A DNA stretch of 64,000 bases from Bradyrhizobium sp. CCBAU 51627 (GTDB lineage Bacteria > Pseudomonadota > Alphaproteobacteria > Rhizobiales > Xanthobacteraceae), in the NCBI RefSeq assembly GCF_028128765.1, contig NZ_LBJG01000093.1:1-64000 (forward strand), written 5' to 3'. Every line of letters starts with the position of its first letter. The first letter of the stretch is position 1. Made by a program: the position numbers and the translations under genes. A model generated the notes under the pieces. It saw nothing but the letters and a program-made list of their open reading frames with translations, made no database searches and was not told the origin of the DNA. Below are positions 1 to 7,525 of this stretch, one piece after another.

Positions 1-1
1 C

Positions 2-76
2 GCCGTTCTCATCGACGACTTCTCGCCTCAGGAATGCCAAAACTACTTCCGCCACGACGGATACGCTTCAGCTTAA
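2..76 (+). CDS. IS630-family transposase, C-terminal end (partial)
   Basis: An open frame enters from the left edge and stops at 74-76. The 24 visible residues include IDDFSPQECQNYF followed by a glycine-tyrosine near the end, which resembles the C-terminal tail of IS630/Tc1-type transposases. Only the tail is visible, so it cannot be said whether the element is intact upstream. The call rests on family resemblance of a short tail. Confidence 0.55.
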   Translation, partial: AVLIDDFSPQECQNYFRHDGYASA

Positions 77-129
77 GTGACGGATGCTCTAGCGAGCGCT
101 GCCCCAAGCGTAGCGCATATCGACGAACG

Positions 130-327
130 TCAACGCCTGCCCTTGGCCGCCTTGCGCTTTCGAGACTTGCTGCTGGCCCGTTCAAGCCTAGTTAAGGCGC
201 GCTCCACATCCCGGATTGCCTTCTTGAGCTGCTTCTCGCGATCGCCGAGAATGGTCTTGAGCTCTTTCCGTTGCTCAGCAGTCAACGTGGCAAAATCGAT
301 TACCTTCGCAAATGCAATGAAAGCCAT
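130..327 (-). CDS. small basic hypothetical protein
   Basis: The product is 65 residues, with an N-terminal half rich in Ala/Phe/Glu that looks helical (TAEQRKELKTILGDREKQLK) and a strongly basic C-terminus (KSRKRKAAKGRR). A GGGGG Shine-Dalgarno-like run lies just upstream of the ATG at 325-327. The charge pattern suggests a nucleic-acid-binding or coiled-coil protein, but no family is recognised. It lies in the chromosomal flank left of the integrated elements. Confidence 0.5.
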   Translation of the reverse strand: MAFIAFAKVIDFATLTAEQRKELKTILGDREKQLKKAIRDVERALTRLERASSKSRKRKAAKGRR

Positions 328-524
328 TGCTTACCCCCGATGGGTTGATCGTCAGGCGGTGATCACTTGCAAGGCAAGAAATGGGATATTCTCTCGTATG
401 ATCCGCCTATAGTCAAACGGCAATTCTGCAAGAAGTACTCACTCGCCTCGTAGGCCCCGAGAGCCTTGTGGAGCACAAAAACAACCGAAGTGCCGAACAT
501 TTCACGACTACCGCCATTGCAATT

Positions 525-2130
525 TCACCGCTTTTTCTTCTTGGGCCGAGTCGGTCGCCGCCTCGTGCGCACAAGCTGAATCGACTTAACTGGCGCAGAG
601 TCATGCTGAGGCGGCGATCGCTGCAGCGAGCGACTGACCGAGGCAACCTTGTATCGCTCAAGCTGATTGACAAGGCTCTCGAGGTTGAGAGCCTCGCTGC
701 CAAGCTTGCTCAACCAAACAAAGGCGCTATCAAGTGTGCGCAGCTCAGGCGTCTGATATGATAGCAGACTACGATAATAGGTGGCCGCCTCCTCGCAAAA
801 CAGATCCCGCGCGATGCCGTTTACGAGCCGGCGCACCCCATACTTTATACCAGTGATGGCCGCTCCTGAAATACCATGGCTCAGCATCGCTCCAAAGGTG
901 AAGTTGTGCAATCCTAGCAGAAACGGAGCTGCGCCCGGGCGCCGCTCCGTGAATTCAAAGGCTTTACCCAAATAGGGATAACGGGCGAGCGACTCGCTCT
1001 CCTCGCCGGCTGGAGGCGTGAACCGGTCGTGCCAAAGAGCAATTTGCTCGAATAATAGGGCGAGCTCCGGGCGTGCCGAGAGATCCATCGCCACTCCGCT
1101 TGCAAAGATCACGAAATCGAATTGAAAGCTACGACCCTTACTTCGCACCCGCGCGGTGCCGCCTGCTTCATCAATGAAATTCCATCCGCAGTTGGGGTGC
1201 AACGCAAAGTTCTCAAACCTGCGGCATCGCCAATAGGCGTCCTGTGTGGGCGGGACTGGAAGCTCATCAAGAATGTGGCGCATGAATCGCCAGCGATCCA
1301 GGTCTGTCAGGTCACCGAAATGGCCCAAAATACCGGCAAAGTTCATCCAGGTAAGTGGGTTGACCAGGGGCATCTTCGAACGGCGGAAGCAGAGGTCAAC
1401 TCGTGCGGCGCCGGCCTCAAGTGCGAGTGCTGCGTTGTCAAAAGCCGATGCACCACCACCAAGAATGCCGATGCGTTTTCCGGCAAGCTTGCGAAAATCG
1501 ATGTCGTCCGCCGAATGCGCATAAATATCTGCTGAAAGGTGAGCAACAAGCGACTTAGGAGCCCGCCAGCAGCCGCTCCCGTCAAAGCCCGTTGCCAGAA
1601 CGATCTTCCTTGCATGCACCCGCTCAATCCCCTCGGGACGACGGAGATGCGCAAGAAAGATATCGTCGACGGGCTCGATCAGCATCAACTCGACGTCATT
1701 TTCGACCGGGAGAGTCAAAACATCGCGGTACCAATCCAGATACGATCGCCATACTTCCTGAGGGAGCGTATCAATGTGGTCCCATGCTCGCTTCCCAAAT
1801 TTTTCCTCGTACCACGCCCTCACCGTTAGACTTGGAATGCCGAAATCAATGCCAGTCACCTCTTTTGGAGTGCGCAGCTGCTTCATCCGAGCGAAACTGC
1901 GCCAAGGGCCTTCGAAACCGCGCGGGCGCCGATCGATGATCCTGAAGTTTGTTATACGTTCAAGCCTCAAACCAAACGCGATTCCTAGCCCGCTCTGTCC
2001 GCCGCCAACAATCAGCACGTCGAGAATTGGTACGCCGTCCTTAAATCGCGGGACAGTCCACTCCCGAGCCGGATAGTCCAAATAGGTCAGTTCGCGCCGA
2101 ACGCGCTCCGTAAGTTGGGAGACCCCCATG
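525..2130 (-). CDS. FAD/NAD(P)-dependent monooxygenase-like oxidoreductase
   Basis: The protein has 534 residues. An N-terminal dinucleotide-binding motif VGGGQSGLG (about 41-49) should bind FAD, and a second one, GILGGGASA (about 222-230), should bind NAD(P)H. An LATG segment lies near 178. This two-nucleotide layout is typical of flavin-containing monooxygenases and related oxidoreductases; the substrate cannot be read. The ATG at 2128-2130 is chosen over an in-frame ATG eight codons upstream because AGGAG sits six bases before it. The C-terminus ends in a very basic run (RRRPTRPKKKKR). It is single and monocistronic, about 550 bp outside the left att site, so it belongs to the chromosome. 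Confidence 0.75.
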
Positions 2131-2676
2131 GGACGCTCCTGCCTTGCGACCATTTTTGGAAGCGATCTTTGCCGTTCAACTCAGTTCTGTCTCATCACCA
2201 TAGAGCTCGGGTCAGAGAAATTGGCCCCCTCGCGGCCACCTGCAAACGCGCTCCTGGCTCTCTCAAGCGACCAGGATAGATCAGATGGTCACCCTGCGCA
2301 GCTGTTACGACTGGCGATCTAGTCGTCTTCGAACGGATCGCCCTTTCCGTCCGTGCCAAGCTGCGCGGATCCCTCGTAGCTCGTCACCGTGGCTATCAGC
2401 AGCCTTGGGTTTGCCATCTTTCCAATATCTGTATGACCAGCTCTGCGATGTTCGCCCATCGCCATCGGCGTACTTGCCGGGCTTCGTTTCGCGCTCCACG
2501 TCGAGTGGTTTGCGCCTTGTTCCCTCCGGAAAAACGTCCTCCGAACCCACGGTCAAAAACTACGGTCAGTGAGCCGACCAGGAAGAACACCGACGAGCTG
2601 CAAAGCACAGCTTTCCGGCGCAAGTCACTGATTTTGCTGTGGAGTTCGAACGACTGCGAACAGTGGAGAACAATAT

Positions 2677-2692
2677 ACTGGCGGAAGGGGTG
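2677..2692. repeat. distal attachment site of the left element
   Basis: The 16 bases ACTGGCGGAAGGGGTG are identical to 19286-19301, which covers the CCA end, the discriminator base, the acceptor 3' strand and three T-stem bases of tRNA-Ser (plus-strand view). The adjacent bases do not match. Duplication of a tRNA 3' end next to a P4-type integrase is the usual signature of element insertion, so this is read as the far att site. Confidence 0.8.
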
Positions 2693-2755
2693 TCCGTCAT
2701 ATCGATTAATAGAATCAAAGGCTTAATCGGTACAAATTCGCCTTTTTCGAACAAC

Positions 2756-2775
2756 ATACCCACTTATATACCCAC
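2756..2775 (+). repeat. direct repeats ATACCCAC, possible integrase arm sites
   Basis: Two copies of ATACCCAC (2756-2763 and 2768-2775) lie 12 bp apart, about 65 bp inside the left att site. The related ATACCCC occurs twice at the other end of the element near the integrase gene. Short direct repeats at both ends are what arm-type binding sites of a tyrosine integrase look like; the role is inferred. Confidence 0.4.
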
Positions 2776-2906
2776 CGATTGGAACGGTGCTTTGGGGGAC
2801 GTATCGTCCTCCAAACCCCACGGCGAATTTTTTGAACAATCTTCGAGCACGCGACGTTCGGATCGCTATAGCTGAGTCAGCACTCCAGCGAACGAAAGGA
2901 TTGTTC

Positions 2907-3119
2907 ATGTCTCTACCTGTCTCTCGTGATGGAAGCCTCTTTGATCCTCTGACTTGCCGCCGCGCAGCTGGCTATTGGGTCGGACCGAAGGGGTCTGAAG
3001 TCAAGTATTCACGCTACTCGGACGCCCTCGCCGCTCTAAGGCATATGCCAACGCCTCGTTGGCGCCGACCGAACGCCAATGGCAACTGGGGCCTTGTAAC
3101 CGGAGTCGCGTGGCGTTGA
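2907..3119 (+). CDS. small hypothetical protein
   Basis: The product is 70 residues starting MSLPVSRDGSLFD, with aromatic- and glycine-rich text further on (AAGYWVGPKGSEVKYSRYSDA). The ATG at 2907 follows AAAGGA at a good distance and is preferred to an upstream start at 2787. No family is recognised. It is the first gene inside the left element. Confidence 0.45.
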   Translation: MSLPVSRDGSLFDPLTCRRAAGYWVGPKGSEVKYSRYSDALAALRHMPTPRWRRPNANGNWGLVTGVAWR

Positions 3120-3129
3120 AGCGCACCAC

Positions 3130-3525
3130 GTGCCTCAACATTGGCCGGGCATGCGGCAAGCCGAAATAATCAGCTCTTACGAAGTTGCTGTTGTCGTCGA
3201 GCCCGAATACCGCCGCAATCTGCGCCGCTATCTGGCGCCCCTTTCTAATCGCGAAATGGGTCGACAAATGGCAATAGAAGTGCTTCGCGGCGGGAAAACC
3301 GCCAACAACTGGAGCGGACACGGGTGGAATACAAAGCTTGGGAATCTCAAAGCTGGATCGGTTTTTGTCCGCTTCGAGATGGCCTCTAAAGGAGGCGGCG
3401 TATCCGACGTCATGGTCAAACTTGACAAGGACGAGTTCGAGAAAATCGCGAAAGCAATGATGCGGTCAGACCAAAAGGCTGCCATCAAGGCATTCGGCGC
3501 CGCAATGCAAGACGATTTCAATTAG
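3130..3525 (+). CDS. hypothetical protein
   Basis: The product is 131 residues if it starts at the GTG at 3130, or 124 from the ATG at 3151; neither has a clear ribosome-binding site. The C-terminal half (VMVKLDKDEFEKIAKAMM onward) is charged and helical, while the middle contains NNWSGHGWNTKLGNL. No family is recognised. It follows the 70-residue gene by ten bases and is closed by a terminator hairpin. Confidence 0.45.
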   Translation: MPQHWPGMRQAEIISSYEVAVVVEPEYRRNLRRYLAPLSNREMGRQMAIEVLRGGKTANNWSGHGWNTKLGNLKAGSVFVRFEMASKGGGVSDVMVKLDKDEFEKIAKAMMRSDQKAAIKAFGAAMQDDFN

Positions 3526-3544
3526 TTTTCCTACGCAGAAAATA

Positions 3545-3572
3545 AGGCCGCCAACTGAGGCGGCCTCTTTTT
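3545..3572 (+). terminator. rho-independent terminator
   Basis: AGGCCGCC, loop AACTGA and GGCGGCCT form a perfect 8-bp stem followed by CTTTTT. It sits 20 bp after the stop of the 131-residue gene and faces the end of the minus-strand gene at 3609, so it may serve both. Confidence 0.8.
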
Positions 3573-3608
3573 CCACGGGGCTGCGCCTTCCTAAAGCACA
3601 AACCAACG

Positions 3609-3863
3609 CTAAGCCTGAAACTCGATAACCTCTTCGCCCGCCAGATTAGTCTCGGTATCGAACAACACGTCAAACGCACGATCAACGGCGAGCTTATCCC
3701 AACGCACAGCGCCATCAATCTTCTTCGGCTTAGGCATCCGGCCATCGTAAACCATTCGCATGAACGCTTGCGGCGTCACACCGATGTAGCCCGCCGCGCG
3801 CAAGCGCGACAGCCCGCGAGGCCAATGCGGCAACGTACGCTCAGTCACTGAACACGTGCCCAC
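3609..3863 (-). CDS. helix-turn-helix DNA-binding protein (excisionase/AlpA-like)
   Basis: The protein is 84 residues from a GTG at 3861-3863; a second GTG about five codons in is equally possible. The core YIGVTPQAFMRMVYDGRMP, then VRWDKLAVDRAFD, has the layout of short MerR/AlpA-type helix-turn-helix proteins: recognition helix, a turn with a Pro-Lys step, then a tryptophan-bearing strand. Such proteins in integrative elements usually control excision or early genes. It overlaps the 72-residue gene upstream, suggesting translational coupling. Confidence 0.6.
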   Translation of the reverse strand: MGTCSVTERTLPHWPRGLSRLRAAGYIGVTPQAFMRMVYDGRMPKPKKIDGAVRWDKLAVDRAFDVLFDTETNLAGEEVIEFQA

Positions 3864-4059
3864 TGAGTTCGATCCTAAACGATTTGGCGGGCTTGCGAGC
3901 CGCGTGACGACGCATGTTGGTCCGCAACTCCAATGCTACTTCGTGCGACGCCAGAAGCCTTCCGCTCTCTGTGTGCATCTCAGCAGCTCGCGCATCTATG
4001 CGCCCAACTCTGACGAGTTCGGATAGAAGTTTGCTATTCTGTTCGGTGATGCTTTGCAT
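3841..4059 (-). CDS. small hypothetical protein upstream of the HTH gene
   Basis: The product is 72 residues starting MQSITEQNSKLLSELVRVGR. The ATG at 4057-4059 follows GGGGAAGAA. It is mostly helical and charged, with a histidine- and arginine-rich segment (RTNMRRHAARKPAK). Its 3' end overlaps the start of the helix-turn-helix gene, so the two probably form a two-gene operon. No family is recognised. Confidence 0.5.
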   Translation of the reverse strand: MQSITEQNSKLLSELVRVGRIDARAAEMHTESGRLLASHEVALELRTNMRRHAARKPAKSFRIELSGHVFSD

Positions 4060-4237
4060 TTTTGATTCTTCCCCATGCCGGAATCGGCAGGGCAAGATTG
4101 CGACACCAAAACTCACCACACAACCACAAAGGTGTTCCGATTTTAGCTAATTATGCAGGGTTGAACGCGCTTCTGTAGCTGTTCTAGCTACAAATCACGA
4201 CATCCCACGATACGCTCGCTCTTCCGCGCCCCCTTAT

Positions 4238-4843
4238 TTAGTTCGGCGGCCAGCCAGCCACTAGCGGCCCCTTCTCGGTTGCAGGATCGCTCATAACCGC
4301 GTCGTCCTTCAGGGTGCGCGCAATAACTTCGTTCAGCATGCGCTTCTGCTCAGCGCGTGTTCTCCCCTTCAGATTCGGAAAGACCTTCTCATAGAGGTCT
4401 GAAGGATACTGAGCTGCTAATTTATCTGGATGCATTGCGAGGTACCAAGCCTGATGAACTTGCGCTTCAACCGGCATCGCGCTCACAGCAACCGCGTAGT
4501 CATACCAGCCGATAAACAACGCATGGTCGTTCTGCTCATCCGTGAACCCCTTCAGCAATTCGTCGTCATCTCGCTCCGCTCCGCCGTGTTGGTGCGTCGC
4601 GTGCTTGAACGCATTCCAAAACTGGCGCTGCAGCCTTCGAATCTCCTGAATATTCATTTCCGGAAAAGTTTCGAGAACGTGCGAAGTGAACGGCTGCGCC
4701 CCAACCTTCTTGGCGTAAAATTCGATCAATTCGCATCCGCCTCCCGCTAGACAATGCACCGACACCGGATCGCTGTCCTGCAGATATAGCGCTAACGCGG
4801 TTCCTAGTTGCCGCCGCGCGCTTGCAATCTTGAGATTTGACAT
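4238..4843 (-). CDS. hypothetical protein, about 200 residues
   Basis: The protein starts MSNLKIASARRQLGTALALY at the ATG 4841-4843. It is helical with several Trp/His residues (RRLQRQFWNAFKHATHQHGG) and acidic patches. It looks like a conserved protein found in Bradyrhizobium and relatives, but no function is known to me. It starts 4 bp after the stop of the 122-residue gene, so the two are co-transcribed on the minus strand, divergent from the Septu-like pair. Confidence 0.6.
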   Translation of the reverse strand: MSNLKIASARRQLGTALALYLQDSDPVSVHCLAGGGCELIEFYAKKVGAQPFTSHVLETFPEMNIQEIRRLQRQFWNAFKHATHQHGGAERDDDELLKGFTDEQNDHALFIGWYDYAVAVSAMPVEAQVHQAWYLAMHPDKLAAQYPSDLYEKVFPNLKGRTRAEQKRMLNEVIARTLKDDAVMSDPATEKGPLVAGWPPN

Positions 4844-4847
4844 TTGC

Positions 4848-5216
4848 TTACTGTTCCCTTTGCCTTTCGTCCCATCTAACCAGCACTCTCTCACCCCTCG
4901 CCCACGCGGCATACTTCCGTTCCGTCCAGTCGCGCTGATCCCGCCATTCGTCAAAATCAGCTTCCGTCCTCTTCGACAAGAAGACTTCCCACGCCGCGAG
5001 GAACGCTGCACGCGAATTCTCGAATGTCGACGCGGTGCCGGAAGTACATTCGCCGGGATTACTGCCGGGATAGAATCCACAAGACCAACTCCACGGATCG
5101 GAGTCCGTTGGGTTGCCAGATCGCTTCGCGATAGTCCCGACCCGGACGTCACCATAGTAGACGTGCCAGCACTCTTCATTCGCTTGTCGGTCGCGTCGGC
5201 GGGTTAACGTGGGCAT
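4848..5216 (-). CDS. hypothetical protein, 122 residues
   Basis: The protein has a tryptophan- and glycine-rich centre (WSWSCGFYPGSNPGEC) and a charged C-terminus (DEWRDQRDWTERKYAAWARGE). Very similar-looking proteins occur widely in rhizobial genomes without a known role. It is the first gene of a two-gene minus-strand unit. It stands 180 bp from, and divergent to, the ATPase gene of the Septu-like pair. Confidence 0.6.
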   Translation of the reverse strand: MPTLTRRRDRQANEECWHVYYGDVRVGTIAKRSGNPTDSDPWSWSCGFYPGSNPGECTSGTASTFENSRAAFLAAWEVFLSKRTEADFDEWRDQRDWTERKYAAWARGERVLVRWDERQREQ

Positions 5217-5395
5217 GGCCCATGATTCCGCCGATCACGTCGAGGGGAAAGCCGCTAGGCGTTGGGCTGGGGACTACATGCGACGCTTCATAAAGGTCAA
5301 CAGATGATATCCCTGCAAGCTTTTATACTACAGTCGACTTGCGCTCGCGCCCTAGTTGAGCTTTGGTAGCGTGGTTTGAAATAGCTAGGGACGAG

Positions 5396-6679
5396 ATGAC
5401 TCAGAATCAATTTAAGCACCTTGAAGTCGCTCTTTGGCGACAGTTCGACTCAGTCAGCATCGACTTTCATCCACAACTAACTGTCATCACCGGCGCGAAC
5501 GGCTCAGGCAAGAGCACACTCCTAAGCATTCTAGGTCGTCACATCGGATGGACGCGCCCCTACCTGACCGTGCCGACGAGAAAGGATGGCGTTCTAACGT
5601 ACGTCTCGGGGCTCTGGGACGACGTGTTGAAGAGATTTGGATTCCGGACAGAGCAACCCAACGCAATCGGCTATGTTGACTATACCGACAATCACCGCTG
5701 CACCCTGACGCTCAGCGGAGGGGCATGGCAGTCCGAACTAAATCTTTCAAACCCTCGGGCTATTCAAGGACTCTTCATAGATTCGCATCGGCCTAGCCCT
5801 TATTACAGTCAAGTAGGTCAAATCCAATTGCAACCTATGACCGCAGAGCAATCTTTCGCGAACTACAACGGCGAAATGCAGACTAGGTATCAAGGGGGCT
5901 ACACGGGTTCTAGCCCAATCTTTCGGATGAAAGAGTCGCTTATTTCGATGGCAATTTTTGGCGAGGGAAACACAACTCTTGGCGGCTCAAACCAGCAGAT
6001 TCTAGATACTTTTCTCGGGTTCAATGAAATCCTCCGGCGCCTCCTGCCCACAAGTTTAGGATTTCAGAGGATCGCGATCAGATCGCCCGAAGTTGTGTTG
6101 GTGACTGATTCCGGAGAGTTCATGTTGGACGCCTCGTCCGGTGGCATCATGACTTTGATTGATGTTGCATGGCGTATTTACATGTTTTCGAAAGCCAAAG
6201 CTGAATTCGTTGTTCTGATGGACGAGCCGGAGAACCATCTGCACCCATCAATGCAACGTACATTGATGCGTCGACTCCTATCCGCGTTCCCCAAAGGACA
6301 ATTCATTATCGCGACGCATAGTCCGTTCATGGTTTCTTCCGTGCGGGATTCTAACGTTTATGTGCTGCGATATCAGGCCGATTCAAAATCTCCCTCTGTG
6401 ACAGCTGACGTTGCGCTTCCGGCGAAGCGAAGAGTCTTCAGCGAACGGCTACCGCTGATGAACAAGGCGGCGACTGCTAGCGAAATCCTTCGTGAAGTTC
6501 TAGGCGTGCCAGCAACAATGCCGGAATGGGTAGAAGAGGACCTAGAGGGGATTATCGGGCGCTACAGAGGCCAGAAGCTGACATCAGAACTATTGGATGC
6601 ATTGCGCCGAGAATTATCTAGCCTTGGCTTTGACGAATATTACCCCGATGCTCTAGCTGAAATTGCCCGCCCTCAATGA
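5396..6679 (+). CDS. ptuA: Septu-like ATPase (PtuA-like, ABC/SMC-type)
   Basis: The protein has 427 residues. The Walker A motif is GANGSGKST (33-41), a short signature SSGG lies at 247-250, the Walker B is FVVLMDEPE (271-279) and the switch histidine is in ATHSP (about 308), an ABC/SMC-type ATPase head with a short insert instead of a long coiled coil. The ATG at 5396 follows AGGGA. Its stop overlaps the start of an HNH nuclease gene by four bases. A paired ABC-type ATPase and HNH nuclease is the composition of Septu anti-phage systems and of retron PtuAB effectors. No reverse transcriptase is nearby, so a stand-alone Septu is the best reading. Lower GC than the flanking chromosome fits transfer. 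Confidence 0.7.
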   Translation: MTQNQFKHLEVALWRQFDSVSIDFHPQLTVITGANGSGKSTLLSILGRHIGWTRPYLTVPTRKDGVLTYVSGLWDDVLKRFGFRTEQPNAIGYVDYTDNHRCTLTLSGGAWQSELNLSNPRAIQGLFIDSHRPSPYYSQVGQIQLQPMTAEQSFANYNGEMQTRYQGGYTGSSPIFRMKESLISMAIFGEGNTTLGGSNQQILDTFLGFNEILRRLLPTSLGFQRIAIRSPEVVLVTDSGEFMLDASSGGIMTLIDVAWRIYMFSKAKAEFVVLMDEPENHLHPSMQRTLMRRLLSAFPKGQFIIATHSPFMVSSVRDSNVYVLRYQADSKSPSVTADVALPAKRRVFSERLPLMNKAATASEILREVLGVPATMPEWVEEDLEGIIGRYRGQKLTSELLDALRRELSSLGFDEYYPDALAEIARPQ

Positions 6680-7347
6680 TCAAGCTCAATAAACGTCCTG
6701 AACCGCAAATCCTGCGGGACAACCGCGCGTCTTGGGAGCAAGCGCTGCGCGACCATGAAACCAATGGCACCGAGCCTAGTAAAGCGGAGTTAAACCGGTA
6801 CGGCCATAAAGACATCAAATCTGTGTTGCTCGCAGAAACAAACGAAAAGTGCGCTTACTGCGAAAGCATCTTCCGCCATGTCTATCCAGGTGACATCGAG
6901 CACGTAACGCCCAAACGCAATGGAATCCAGTTCCGGTTTGCGTGGGAAAACCTCACAATCGCTTGCTCGACTTGCAACACCTGCAAAGGTGTCAAGCAAG
7001 GCTTGGTCGATCCTTACGATGATGATCCGGAAGCATTGTTTCAACATGCGGGTCCTGCAATATTGCCGGACCCGGCGAGCAACAAGGCAACGGCGACCGA
7101 AGCTGCCTTGTCACTCAATCGCCACGCCTTAGTCGAGAGACGAACCGAGCGCCTGAAGGCTCTACACCGCATTTTGAAGATCGCACTTGACCAGACTGAT
7201 CAAAATTATCGCGAGATACTTCTCGACGAACTTCGCGTAAAGGAAATTCGAGACGATGCTGAGTTTGCGGCTATGTCACGCTGGTACGTTAAAGACCTTA
7301 TCACCAAGGGCGTCATTGCTGCATCGGCGCCGCCAACGAACGCCTAA
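6676..7347 (+). CDS. ptuB: Septu-like HNH endonuclease (PtuB-like)
   Basis: The protein has 223 residues. A zinc-type CAYC (59-62) precedes GDIEHVTPK (72-80) with the HNH histidine at about 76, and a second pair CSTC (97-100) is followed by asparagine and KG, a typical PtuB/TIGR02646-like HNH fold. The start overlaps the ATPase stop (ATGA), so the two are translationally coupled. In Septu the ATPase is thought to sense phage and the nuclease to cut nucleic acid; here that is inferred from composition. The C-terminal half is helical and may contact the ATPase. Confidence 0.7.
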   Translation: MIKLNKRPEPQILRDNRASWEQALRDHETNGTEPSKAELNRYGHKDIKSVLLAETNEKCAYCESIFRHVYPGDIEHVTPKRNGIQFRFAWENLTIACSTCNTCKGVKQGLVDPYDDDPEALFQHAGPAILPDPASNKATATEAALSLNRHALVERRTERLKALHRILKIALDQTDQNYREILLDELRVKEIRDDAEFAAMSRWYVKDLITKGVIAASAPPTNA

Positions 7348-7485
7348 GCGACCGCCCACCCACCAAAGAACGAGGAATGGATTTGCCGTTCGATAGACGC
7401 AAATTCCGCAGCCTATCGACTCGATCCGCCAGTAACTTAATCGAACCCATCTTAAGTTCAGACTCGTCAATCTATACTCCCATCA

Positions 7486-7514
7486 AATAAGAGGAACGGC
7501 CCGAAGGCCGCTCC
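7486..7514 (-). terminator. rho-independent terminator with UUCG tetraloop
   Basis: On the minus strand GGAGCGGCC, loop TTCG and GGCCGTTCC form a 9-bp stem with one G-U pair, then TCTTATTT. It lies 11 bp after the stop of the tape-measure-like gene. Confidence 0.75.
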
Positions 7515-7525
7515 CTGCCCTTTCC

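Larger units (their letters stand above)
2131..2906. other. gene-poor junction region around the left att site
   Basis: About 780 bases hold no convincing gene. Short open frames exist on both strands, but none has a family match or a good ribosome-binding site. The stretch contains the chromosomal junction with the left element (att copy at 2677-2692) and a pair of ATACCCAC repeats just inside the element. Confidence 0.5.

Noticed and set aside
2305-2556. 83-codon minus-strand frame in the junction region
   Set aside because: No family match, no ribosome-binding site and several competing frames; left as unassigned.
4848-5395. Retron origin for the PtuAB-like pair
   Set aside because: No reverse-transcriptase gene or msr/msd-like structure was found upstream.
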